DNA of 44,656 nucleotides from Natronolimnohabitans innermongolicus JCM 12255 (GTDB taxonomy: Archaea; Halobacteriota; Halobacteria; Halobacteriales; Natrialbaceae). Below, piece after piece: positions 1 through 7,610 of the stretch (positions are counted from its first letter, which is position 1; every line of letters begins with the position of its first letter). A program made the translations under genes and the position numbers. Below the pieces are notes generated by a model. That model had not been told where the DNA came from. It saw nothing but the letters and a program-made list of their open reading frames with translations, and searched no databases. The DNA lies in the NCBI RefSeq assembly GCF_000337215.1, contig NZ_AOHZ01000055.1, positions 1 to 44,656 on the forward strand, read 5' to 3'.

Positions 1-1305
1 CGCGCTGTGCGTCCGAACGTCCGTGACGTCCTCGGTCGTGACGGGCTCGAGTTCCTCGAAGGCGGTGAACGCGTCGAGGAGACCGTATCCTTGCTCGTCG
101 TCGTCGAATCCGATATCCTCGGCGGTCTCGCGGAGCACGGCCCGGGCGCCGCCGGGATCGTCGACGTCGTCCGTGTCTTCGGCGTTGGGAAGCCCCTGGC
201 TCATCAGCTTCGCGCCGATCGCCGCAACGTGTGGCGTCGACATGGACGTTCCCTCGAGATAGACGTACTCGTCGTCTGGCATCGTCGACAGCACGTCTTC
301 GCCTGGGGCCACGAGTTCGATTCCCTCACCCCGTGCCGACCAGCTCGGAACCGCGTCGCGTTCGTCCGTCGATCCGACGGCGATGCACTCGTCGTAGCCG
401 GCAGGGTAGTCGATACCGCCAACGGACCCGTCGTTGCCGGCCGCAGCAACGATGAGCACCCCGTTGTCGTAGGCGTATCGCAGGGCGTCCTCGAGCACCT
501 GCGCCTCGTCGCTGCCGCCGAGGCTCAGGTTGATCACGTCGATCTCGTTGTCCGCGCACCACTCGATGGCGGCGGCGATGTCCGAGTCGTAGCCGGAGCC
601 GTCGCCCGCGAGGACCTTGAGGGCGCAGAGACCGACCGCTGGAGCGGCCCCGACGACGCCTCTGCCGTTGTCCAACGCGGCGACGGTCCCCGCACAGTGG
701 GTCCCGTGGCCAGTTTCGTCGTCCCACGCCGTCGCACAGACGTCCTCGTCGCACTCGATGAACGCCTCGCCGTCGGCCACCTCGAGACTCTCGTGTTCGG
801 GGTCGATTCCGGAGTCGAGGATCGCGACCGTCGCGCCGGATCCCGCGCTGTCACTTCCGTGGAAGTCCGTCGCACCGATCCGTTCGACGCCCCAGGGCGT
901 CCGCTGCTCGTCGACCAGATCCACGCTCTCGGAGGCGTCGACGGTAGCGACGGACTGCCGGCGGACGTAATCTCGCTCGACGTACCGAACGTCCGAGCGC
1001 TCCTTGAGCGCTCGACGAGCGTCGTCGTCGAAGTCACCGACGATGGCGCTCCCGGCCGGGGACCGGTCCAGCGATCGGTACAGCCGCGACGCGGTCCGAG
1101 AGACGCTGGCGGTCGACGTTCCCGGCTCGAGTCCGACCACGTACCGGTCACCGCCCGGTTCGTCGTCGGGCTCGGGATCGGACGCGGCTGCCGTGGTGAT
1201 GCCGAGCGCACCGACGAGCCCGGCGCCGACCGACCCCAGCGCGGATCGCCGCGTGAACCCGCGCTCGAGGAGGAGCGTCGAAAAAAGGAGTGAAAGGGAG
1301 AGCAT
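1..1305 (-). CDS. Subtilisin-like serine protease (S8 family, halolysin-like), C-terminus cut by window edge
   Basis: The 435 visible codons read toward base 1 without a stop, so the C-terminus lies outside the window. The catalytic triad is complete: Asp164 in VAILDSGID, His200 in GHGTHCAGT, the oxyanion Asn291 in AAAGNDG and Ser354 in EGTSMSTPH. Residues about 53-115 resemble an inhibitor_I9 propeptide (RYVVGLEPG ... VRYVERDY). A twin-arginine motif (TRRSALGS, residues 18-25) and a hydrophobic stretch indicate Tat export, as known for halolysins, so it probably degrades proteins outside the cell. The start is uncertain. ATG at 1305 gives an odd hydrophobic 16-residue lead before the RR motif. 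The frame stays open to another ATG at 1482, but that extension looks non-coding. Confidence 0.93.
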   Translation of the reverse strand, partial: MLSLSLLFSTLLLERGFTRRSALGSVGAGLVGALGITTAAASDPEPDDEPGGDRYVVGLEPGTSTASVSRTASRLYRSLDRSPAGSAIVGDFDDDARRALKERSDVRYVERDYVRRQSVATVDASESVDLVDEQRTPWGVERIGATDFHGSDSAGSGATVAILDSGIDPEHESLEVADGEAFIECDEDVCATAWDDETGHGTHCAGTVAALDNGRGVVGAAPAVGLCALKVLAGDGSGYDSDIAAAIEWCADNEIDVINLSLGGSDEAQVLEDALRYAYDNGVLIVAAAGNDGSVGGIDYPAGYDECIAVGSTDERDAVPSWSARGEGIELVAPGEDVLSTMPDDEYVYLEGTSMSTPHVAAIGAKLMSQGLPNAEDTDDVDDPGGARAVLRETAEDIGFDDDEQGYGLLDAFTAFEELEPVTTEDVTDVRTHSA

Positions 1306-1877
1306 CGAACCCAGCGTCGTTCGAAGCCACCTCACCCCCGCGAGTTCGGTTGCGCTCGTCCGCGAGCGGGTCCACGCAGTGTGCCGGTCGATACAATCCG
1401 CCGTTCGCGCAGTTCCGCAGCGCTTCGAGCGGTCCGGTGAAGAATCTTCGTCGATCGGGTGGGATCGTCCCTGTTCGGTCATATCGTTCTCCGGACGAGG
1501 GGTCAGCCGGCGACCGAGAAAACGACTGGTGCTACGTGGATAGCCGGCCGGGAGAGCCGTGTCTATTCGAATAGCGACTCGAATTATATGCGGCGACCGA
1601 TCGCCCACGGCGGGGTGTCGACGACCCGGACGAGGGGCCCTGCACACGGAGACGGGGCGTCGACGGTCTCCGAACGCTGAAATTGACTAATTCCGGCACC
1701 AGGGCGGCGAGCGCGTCCGTCTAACGTACATCGGCCGAGGGTGGTACTGGACGTTGGCTTCGCCGTTTTCCATTTCTACCCCCTCTCTACGGGCGTGTGT
1801 GCCGTTTCGCCCGTCGACTCGTCAATCGAACTCGAGGATCGACCGGCGAATCCGCCCACTGAACAGTGGTAGCTCCT
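1306..1877. other. Divergent intergenic region between protease and Bat-type regulator
   Basis: No convincing gene is seen on either strand; the short open frames have no coding character. It holds a perfect 12-bp palindrome at 1563-1574, followed by an A/T-rich AATTATATG at about 1582-1590 that could be a promoter element. The protease frame remains open back to 1482, so part of this stretch could be its 5' end. Confidence 0.5.
1563..1574. promoter_or_regulatory. Perfect palindrome CTATTCGAATAG, candidate operator
   Basis: The 12-bp sequence is its own reverse complement. It lies near the middle of the divergent region and 8 bp before the A/T-rich AATTATATG. Palindrome plus TATA-like element between divergent genes suggests a regulator binding site, but neither gene start is close (about 260-300 bp each side), so this is inference. 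Confidence 0.3.
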
Positions 1878-4412
1878 ATGAACAGTACGACGCCGTCACG
1901 CGATTCTCCATCGACAGACGAGCCGATCCGGGTCCTCTTCGTCGACGCGAAGGAGGGGACTGCTCGAGCGGTACGACCCGTGTTCGAGGGCGAGTTCGGT
2001 ATCGACCTCACGGTCGCGTCCGGCTCCGACGTCTCTCGCTCGCTCGAGTCGGTCGACTGCGTCGTCGGCGAGATTCGGCCGTCGGGACTCGAGTATGTAG
2101 ACGTCGTGAGAGCGGTCCGTAAACAGGTCCCCGAACTCCCCTGTATTGCGTTCTCAGCGGTCCGTGACTTCGATCTCGTCGACGCGGCGCTGTCGGCCGG
2201 GGCGACGGATTTTCTGCGGGCGGACTCGGACGACGCCGGCTACTGGCTGCTCGCGTCGCGGATCGTAACCTCGGTCGAGCGCCACGAACCGACCGCGGCC
2301 GCCGATCGTACCAGGGGAGCCGAGCGACCGACGCCTGCGGTCGACGTCCACGCCGGCAGTAGCCTTCTGGATGACTCCCTAACGCTCGTCGCCGTTAGCT
2401 CGAGTTACGCCGAACTACACGGATACGATCCGGCGGAGTTAACGGGAGCGTCGTGGGAGATCGCGTTCCTGAGCGATGCAGCGGACTCGCTCTCGGCGCT
2501 CGAGCAGCGCGCCAGATCTCGTGGAAGTGCGGCCGACGAACTCCCGGCGCGTCGCCGCGGCGGAAGTTCGTTTTCCGCGCTCGTCTCGCTCACTGCGGGG
2601 ACGGACGACCGGTACGTCTGCACCGTCTTCGACCGCGGCGAGCGCGTCGACGGCGCGTCCGCCAGTCGCGACCCCGGCGCCGTTGGCCCGGAGCGCGAGA
2701 TCGCACGCCTCGAGGCGGCGGCTTCGATTTCGTCGACGGACGAGTCGGACTCGATAGCGGACCGCTATACGCTCGCACTGGAGGCGATCGAATCAGGAAC
2801 CGAATCGATGGCCGGCGCGTGCTACCAGTACGACGAATCGACCGAAACACTCCGCCGACGAGCGGCGACGTCACGCTTCGACGGAATCGCTACGACGCTG
2901 CCGCTCGACGAGTCGACACCCGCCTGGAACGCGTTCGTCGATCGTGAGCCGATACCCGTCGCCGCGCTCTTGCCTCGGCCGTCCGATCCCGTCCGAGAGC
3001 CGACTGCGGCCCGCGGTCTCGTCGTCCCGACCGGCGCTCACGGCGTTCTCGTCGCCGGCGCGCCCGAGGGGGCGCGACCGACGTCGTTCGACCACGCGTT
3101 CGTCCGCCTCGTCGGTGTCGTTCTCGGAACGGCGTTGGACCGCGTCGAGCTCCGGCGGCGACGAATCGACTGCGAGCGTCGACTCGAGACCGCGACCGGT
3201 TCGGCGACCCGACTCGAGGAACGCCTCGAACTCGTTCGCTCGATCGCACGGGTAATCGGACGGACGTGGACGCGAGACGAACTCGAACACCGAATCTGTG
3301 AACGGATCGCCTCGGCCGATCGCTACGCGTTCGCCCGGATCGCCGCGTTGGACGAGACCGGTGACGACGTCTGCGACCGAGCGTGGGCGGGAACCGAACG
3401 AGGATACCTCGAACGTCTCGACTCGGACGTTCGCTCGCTCGTCGAACGCGACGAACCGATGGCGTGTGCGATCCGGACCCTCGAACCGTGCTCTCGCCGA
3501 CGCTTGCTGACGGAGCCGATCGACGAACCGTGGCGCCAGAACGCCATTTCTCACGGCTACCGCTCCGTCGTCGCCGTCCCGCTGATTTTCCGCGAACGGT
3601 CGTACGGCGGGCTGGCGGTCTACAGCGAACGGGCGAGTGCGTTCGACGACGCGGAACGCCGGCTGTTCGCGGAGTTCGGCCACTGGATCGCACACGCGAT
3701 CCACGCGATCGAAGCGCGGTCGTCGCTCGTCGGCCACGGCGGCGTCGAACTCGAGTTTCGCGTTCTCGACCGAGGGATTCAGTTCCTCGAGTGGGCGCGG
3801 GAAACGGGATGTTCGTTCGAGTTCGAGACGGTCGTCTCGCGGCCTGATGGATCGATCCGCGGTTTTTTCACGATCGAGGGGACGACGGCCGAAACGATTC
3901 TCGAACTCGCCGGGCGATCGCCCTCGGTGACCGAGACGCGACTCCTCACGAAACGCGAGGGCAAGCACCTGTTCGAGTGTACGCTCAGCGAGGACAGCGT
4001 CGTCGGCCGCCTGCTCGAGTACGGCGTCGTCCCGAAGTCGATCTCGGCGTCGGAAGCCGCGGGCCGACTCGTCGTCGTCCTTTCCGACGAGACGACCGTC
4101 AGGGAGTTCGTCGACTTCTTCACTCGGCTGTATCCGGACTCGACGCTCGTCCGCCGACAGGACCGCGAGTTCGTCGAGCGACCCGGCTACGGGTTGCGCT
4201 CGGAACTCGAGAACTCGCTGACGGCGAAACAGCTCGAGGCCCTCGAGACGGCGTTCGTGAGTGGGTACTTCGAGATTCCTCGGGAAACGACCGGCGAAAC
4301 GATCGCCGAGGGACTCGGAATCACGCAGCCGACGTTCAACAACCACCTCCGCGTCGCACAGCGGAAACTGTTGGCGATAGTATTCACCGACTCGCCGGAG
4401 CGCTCTTCCTGA
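1878..4412 (+). CDS. Bat/bacterio-opsin-activator-type regulator: degenerate receiver, PAS, two GAF, bat and HTH-10 domains
   Basis: The 844-residue protein begins with a receiver-like fold (about 17-135), then a PAS domain (about 165-260, with SSSYAELHGYDPAELTG), a first GAF-like domain (about 295-425), a second GAF domain (about 450-615), a bacterio-opsin-activator sensor region (about 625-775) and a C-terminal HTH-10 (about 785-835, with LTAKQLEALETAF and ITQPTFNNHL). Such proteins are cytoplasmic one-component regulators of haloarchaeal genes. The receiver lacks its phosphate acceptor: the usual DYRMPG segment reads EIRPSG (Glu65), the acidic pocket is reduced and the Lys switch is missing, so it probably does not accept phosphate. 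ATG 1878 is preferred over the in-frame GTG at 1866. It is divergent from the protease; its targets are unknown. Confidence 0.9.
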   Translation: MNSTTPSRDSPSTDEPIRVLFVDAKEGTARAVRPVFEGEFGIDLTVASGSDVSRSLESVDCVVGEIRPSGLEYVDVVRAVRKQVPELPCIAFSAVRDFDLVDAALSAGATDFLRADSDDAGYWLLASRIVTSVERHEPTAAADRTRGAERPTPAVDVHAGSSLLDDSLTLVAVSSSYAELHGYDPAELTGASWEIAFLSDAADSLSALEQRARSRGSAADELPARRRGGSSFSALVSLTAGTDDRYVCTVFDRGERVDGASASRDPGAVGPEREIARLEAAASISSTDESDSIADRYTLALEAIESGTESMAGACYQYDESTETLRRRAATSRFDGIATTLPLDESTPAWNAFVDREPIPVAALLPRPSDPVREPTAARGLVVPTGAHGVLVAGAPEGARPTSFDHAFVRLVGVVLGTALDRVELRRRRIDCERRLETATGSATRLEERLELVRSIARVIGRTWTRDELEHRICERIASADRYAFARIAALDETGDDVCDRAWAGTERGYLERLDSDVRSLVERDEPMACAIRTLEPCSRRRLLTEPIDEPWRQNAISHGYRSVVAVPLIFRERSYGGLAVYSERASAFDDAERRLFAEFGHWIAHAIHAIEARSSLVGHGGVELEFRVLDRGIQFLEWARETGCSFEFETVVSRPDGSIRGFFTIEGTTAETILELAGRSPSVTETRLLTKREGKHLFECTLSEDSVVGRLLEYGVVPKSISASEAAGRLVVVLSDETTVREFVDFFTRLYPDSTLVRRQDREFVERPGYGLRSELENSLTAKQLEALETAFVSGYFEIPRETTGETIAEGLGITQPTFNNHLRVAQRKLLAIVFTDSPERSS

Positions 4413-4759
4413 TCTGGATCTGATGAGAACGGAGATTGGACTCGAGTGAGGGCCGAACGCCGCTGGACAAGGACATAGGGTTGCCGGGATCCAACCACAT
4501 AGGCAGACAACTCTCGACAGAGCGCGGCGAAAGTCGATATATCGGAGCGAGTGGCCGCGTTCGGGGTTCGAACGGCGCGGTCGCCCGCTCCGTAGCGTGT
4601 CGACCGTCGCTACCGCGACCGTGGCTATCGCGACGTGTCTTCGCTGCGAATCCTCTCGAGCGAACGACGTGCTGCGAACGGTCCCGCGTGAGCGACACTG
4701 GCCGACTCCCCGCGAGAATCGTTCGGGGGAGTCGAACCGCGGCGAAAACGAGACTACCA
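4413..4759. other. Intergenic region without recognised gene
   Basis: About 350 bp between the regulator and a small gene. Open frames on both strands are overlaps without coding features. A GATATATCGG element near 4535 is the only TATA-like sequence; it would give a leader of roughly 200 nt for the downstream gene. Nothing else is seen. Confidence 0.4.
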
Positions 4760-4936
4760 ATGACGTCACACATCAAACTCTACGGATCGAAAAGCGATCG
4801 GTTCGAGGAGATCAAAACCAGTATGGAACAGCAACTCGGCTACGAGCCGTCGAACCCGGAGGTCGTCGGACTCATCATGGCCGCTTACGAGACCGACGAA
4901 ACCAACGCTCTGCGGGTCGACAATGCGCTCGTGTGA
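4760..4936 (+). CDS. Small conserved haloarchaeal protein (58 aa), function unknown
   Basis: A 58-residue acidic protein starting MTSHIKLYGSKSDRF and containing LGYEPSNPEVVGLIMAAYE. From memory this pattern (HI.LYGSK..RFEEIK, then GYEPSNPEVVG) recurs in short haloarchaeal proteins of unknown role, likely cytoplasmic. The longer upstream-open frame from 4436 is rejected because its first 108 residues are Arg-rich and non-coding in character; the ATG at 4760 begins the recognisable part. Its last 14 bases overlap the next small gene in another frame, so the two are probably co-transcribed and translationally coupled. Confidence 0.7.
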   Translation: MTSHIKLYGSKSDRFEEIKTSMEQQLGYEPSNPEVVGLIMAAYETDETNALRVDNALV

Positions 4937-5066
4937 TCGTTGTGGGAGCGTTCTCTCTCGGTCGTACGTGCGCGTCTTCGGCGACAACGACGACGGAGTA
5001 AATGGCTGTCTGTACTGTCTGGAGACGCTCCAGCAACCGGCGCAACTGCACACTCGTAGCCACTGA
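4923..5066 (+). CDS. Tiny CxxC zinc-finger protein (47 aa), DUF7563-like
   Basis: A short gene with ATG at 4923 and TGA at 5064. It encodes MRSCDRCGSVLSRSYVRVFG followed by an acidic turn and NGCLYCLETL. Two CxxC pairs (Cys4/Cys7 and Cys29/Cys32) would bind one zinc ion; this is the layout of the very small zinc-ribbon proteins that are abundant in haloarchaea. The ATG overlaps the end of the preceding 58-aa gene by 14 bases, suggesting coupling. Its C-terminus (TRSH) resembles that of the other tiny zinc-finger gene at 7080-7220 (YRSH). Function is unknown; nucleic-acid or protein binding is only a guess. Confidence 0.68.
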   Translation: MRSCDRCGSVLSRSYVRVFGDNDDGVNGCLYCLETLQQPAQLHTRSH

Positions 5067-5153
5067 TCACCAGCGTCCGCCCGATCGCGCGAGAAGGTGC
5101 GGTTCGGAGCGAGGGCGATTGCCGCTCGTCGCACGAACCGCTTCCCACCCGAC

Positions 5154-6170
5154 TCACCGCAACTGCCAGCTCTCGCGTCGATCCTCCCCCCACGCGGCGA
5201 AATCGAACACCCAGTACAGCTCCTCGCGTCCCTCCTCGAGCTGGTAGGCGATTTTCCCGTCGTGTTCCTCACCGTCCGCGACCGTCACGCCGTCTATCAC
5301 CTCGAGCGCTCGCAAGACGCCGGGTGCTTCCGCGTGGAGACGGCCGAACTCGTCTTTGAGTTCGATCTGCTCGGTCGAAAGCGTCCGGTCGCGTCCGCTC
5401 CCGTTCTCGACGGTCACCCCGACGGCGACGATTTCGTGTCCCTCGTCGGACTGCATGAACCCGCCGAGGTTGTTCCCGTGCTCGAGCGTCGAAACCGTGA
5501 CTTCGATCCCGCCGTGTTCGACCCCCTGAGCGAACCGCAACACGTCGTCAACGGTCGACTCGAGTCGCGCGCTCGCACCCGTCTCACCGTTCGACTCGAG
5601 ATCGACGACGGCCGTCGTCTCGTCGGTCAGCGACTCGAGTTCGAGGACGAGGCCGTCGGCGGATTCCTCGACTTCGGCGACCAGGTCGCCGCGAACGAGT
5701 TCGCCCGGTGCGAGGCGGCGCTCGGTGGGATCGAGCGCCACGATTTCGGGTTCCGTGACACGCTCGATCGGATCGCCGTCGCCGTCGTCCGCGCGAAGGC
5801 GAACCGTCACCGCCTCCGCGACGTCGACGATCCCCTCGTCGTCGGCGTGGCGCACCGCGAGGTCGGTGACGGCGAACGCGTCACCCTCGTCCGCCTCGAG
5901 GTCGTCCTCGGGTTCCGGTCCCGCATCTACGTTCTCGACAAGAGTCGAGTCGGCGACGACGAACTGCAGGTCCGCTAGATCGATGCGGTCCCCGATCTCG
6001 AACGGAGGCGTCGATCCGTCCGCGCCGTTCGACTCCCTCGACTCGGCTCTCCCAGCCGACGCTTCGGCACCGTCGTTCGAGGACTCGGTATCTCCGTCGC
6101 CGAGACAGCCGGCGACGACCGTCGCGCCCGCGATCAGCGTGAGATACGTCCGGCGATCGATGCGATCCAT
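5154..6170 (-). CDS. Predicted lipoprotein with two DUF4352-like domains
   Basis: A 338-residue protein that begins with an RR-containing signal (DRRTYLTLIAGATVVAGC) ending in a lipobox with Cys22, so it is probably exported by Tat and lipid-anchored on the outer face of the membrane. After a Ser/Glu/Asp-rich linker, two beta-rich repeats follow (about 55-190 and 205-338). Each has the DUF4352-like pattern of an immunoglobulin-type fold with VAVGVTVEN-type strands and a late LEEGREELYWVFDF segment. Ligand and role are unknown. The frame is open to 7004 but the ATG at 6170 starts the signal peptide. It is divergent from the C2H2 membrane gene, 162 bp apart. Confidence 0.82.
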   Translation of the reverse strand: MDRIDRRTYLTLIAGATVVAGCLGDGDTESSNDGAEASAGRAESRESNGADGSTPPFEIGDRIDLADLQFVVADSTLVENVDAGPEPEDDLEADEGDAFAVTDLAVRHADDEGIVDVAEAVTVRLRADDGDGDPIERVTEPEIVALDPTERRLAPGELVRGDLVAEVEESADGLVLELESLTDETTAVVDLESNGETGASARLESTVDDVLRFAQGVEHGGIEVTVSTLEHGNNLGGFMQSDEGHEIVAVGVTVENGSGRDRTLSTEQIELKDEFGRLHAEAPGVLRALEVIDGVTVADGEEHDGKIAYQLEEGREELYWVFDFAAWGEDRRESWQLR

Positions 6171-6332
6171 AGTCGATATCCGTCGCCTCACGGCAAGTAC
6201 AGTGGGTGAAAAACGGCTCCGGATAGAGAAGTCGAATCCGGTTCTCGCGCCTCTGGCCGGTTTTTCGCCGGCGGTGACCCGATTCTTCGACCACCGTTCA
6301 TACTCTCGGCCGACTTGCTCTCCACGAGCGAG

Positions 6333-6968
6333 ATGACGACACACTGCCCCTACTGCGGGGATCGAGTCCCCGACGAGAGCTACGAGGATCACCTCCGGCG
6401 GACGCACACGGACGAACTCACGCGAATCGACGCCCGACGAGTAGGAACGCTGGCCGACGAACCGACGCGCCGGCGTCCGGTGATCGTCGTCGGTATCGGC
6501 GTCATTGTCGTGGTCTTCGCACTCGGATACGGCGTCCTCTTCTTCGGCGACGACACCGCCACCAGTTCGGCGGCCGTCCAGCCGGATCCGACGAGCCAGA
6601 TCCACGAGCACGGAACGATCTCCGTCCAGTACGACGGGGCGGCGGTCGAGTTCAACGATCCGCAGTTCATCGAGGCCGACGACTGTTTCCACTTTCACGC
6701 GGCCGACGACGCCGCGGTGTGGCACGCTCACTGCGAGGATGTGACGATCGAGTACGCGCTGGAAACTCTCGGCATGGAACTCACCGCCGAACGGTTCGTG
6801 ATCGACGACGCGGCGTACGCCGAGGCGGACGGCGACGAAATCAGCGTGACCGTCGACGGCGACGCCGTCGATCCACAGACCTACGTTCTCGAGGGCGTCG
6901 AATCGGTCGCAGACGCACGCGGCGGATCGGGCGACGACATCGAGGTCGTCGTCGAATCGGGAGGCTGA
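6333..6968 (+). CDS. C2H2 zinc-finger protein with one TM helix and His/Cys-rich outer domain
   Basis: The 211-residue protein starts with a C2H2 finger (Cys5, Cys8, His20, His25; THCPYCGDRVPDESYEDHL), then a basic patch and one TM helix (about 49-71). The rest, residues 72-211, is predicted to lie outside and is unusually rich in possible metal ligands: His91, His93, Cys118, His120, His122, His131, His133 and Cys134 (HEHG, CFHFH, WHAHC). Similar HEH...FHFH...WHxH ectodomains occur in haloarchaeal proteins of unknown role; metal binding is inferred. ATG 6333 is chosen over a TTG at 6315 because the finger begins right there. Confidence 0.78.
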   Translation: MTTHCPYCGDRVPDESYEDHLRRTHTDELTRIDARRVGTLADEPTRRRPVIVVGIGVIVVVFALGYGVLFFGDDTATSSAAVQPDPTSQIHEHGTISVQYDGAAVEFNDPQFIEADDCFHFHAADDAAVWHAHCEDVTIEYALETLGMELTAERFVIDDAAYAEADGDEISVTVDGDAVDPQTYVLEGVESVADARGGSGDDIEVVVESGG

Positions 6969-7079
6969 TACGAACGTCGATCCGTCTGTCCACGGTGCGC
7001 TCACGGGGTCGGTTGGCAGCTATTCGGCACGGTCTTTCACCGATGCTATACGACCCTTCCCGACGTGTAGTCCAGTATA

Positions 7080-7220
7080 ATGACGAATCGAGAGTACTCG
7101 CTGTGTATCAACTGTGGGACCGACTACGAACGAGAAAACGCGTACCACGGCTACTACTGTGTCAACTGCCGTCCGGGGCCCGGAGAACGACACGGGGCGG
7201 ACGGGTATCGTAGCCACTGA
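7080..7220 (+). CDS. Tiny CxxC zinc-finger protein (46 aa)
   Basis: ATG at 7080, TGA at 7218. The product begins MTNREYSLCINCGTDYEREN and continues to a YCVNCRPG segment, giving two CxxC pairs (Cys9/Cys12 and Cys27/Cys30) that fit one zinc ion. It lies alone between the C2H2 membrane gene and the non-coding leader of the SERD-repeat pair. The last codons and the stop share a 14-bp identical stretch (TCGTAGCCACTGAT) with the tiny gene at 4923-5066. Function unknown. Confidence 0.6.
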   Translation: MTNREYSLCINCGTDYERENAYHGYYCVNCRPGPGERHGADGYRSH

Positions 7221-7610
7221 TACGGTTTGCTGTAACGAGTTACCGGCCCGACCGCAGGTCGGCTCGCGGTCGGGCCGGAAACGACTTACGGTAATCCGCA
7301 TGAAACAGTTACACACTGATCACAGCGCTGTCTGGCGGTCAGGTGTGCGTCGGTTTTCGGTGGCTGCTATCGCGGCTCCTCACGGACGGAATTCGCGAAT
7401 CCGACTGCGCGCATTCGCGGCGGTTCTTCCCCACCCTTCGTCGTCTCCTTTTGAGTGCGACGGCCGAACGTCTCGGTATCTATAGTCGCCGCTGACCGCT
7501 ACCGCACATCGGGTCACGGGTTGGGATCGGTGTGTGAACCGTTTCAGTGGCTGCTATAGCGCGCTATCCGTGGTGAACGGACGGCTGAAATACACAATGG
7601 GCGAGCACAC
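7221..7610. other. Non-coding leader upstream of the first SERD-repeat gene
   Basis: 390 bp without a convincing gene (a 61-codon frame from ATG 7301 has no recognisable features). It carries two near-identical 15-mers, GTGGCTGCTATCGCG at 7360 and GTGGCTGCTATAGCG at 7547, and CTATAG hexamers at 7480 and 7554. These may be promoter or operator elements for the gene at 7611. The GCTATAGC at 7553-7560, as a TATA-like box, would give a leader of about 30 nt. Confidence 0.4.
7360..7374 (+). repeat. 15-bp near-perfect direct repeat, copy 1 (copy 2 at 7547-7561)
   Basis: GTGGCTGCTATCGCG here and GTGGCTGCTATAGCG at 7547-7561 differ at one base and are 187 bp apart. Both are followed within about 25 bp by ACGGACGG. 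Position just upstream of the SERD-repeat gene suggests a regulatory role; unproven. Confidence 0.35.

Noticed and set aside
1290-1680. Short + strand frames in the protease/regulator gap
   Set aside because: No domain, unusual composition for haloarchaeal proteins and no promoter at a suitable distance.
4555-4600. tRNA-like GGTTCGAAC in the gap before the 58-aa gene
   Set aside because: The flanking bases do not form a T-stem and no acceptor stem or anticodon arm can be placed.
2871-4769. 632-codon minus-strand frame opposite the Bat-type regulator
   Set aside because: Mirror of a high-GC coding region; the + strand has PAS, GAF and HTH-10 features.
7301-7485. 61-codon frame from ATG 7301 upstream of the SERD pair
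   Set aside because: No recognisable motif, Arg/Ser-rich, and it overlaps the repeated 15-mer; treated as leader.
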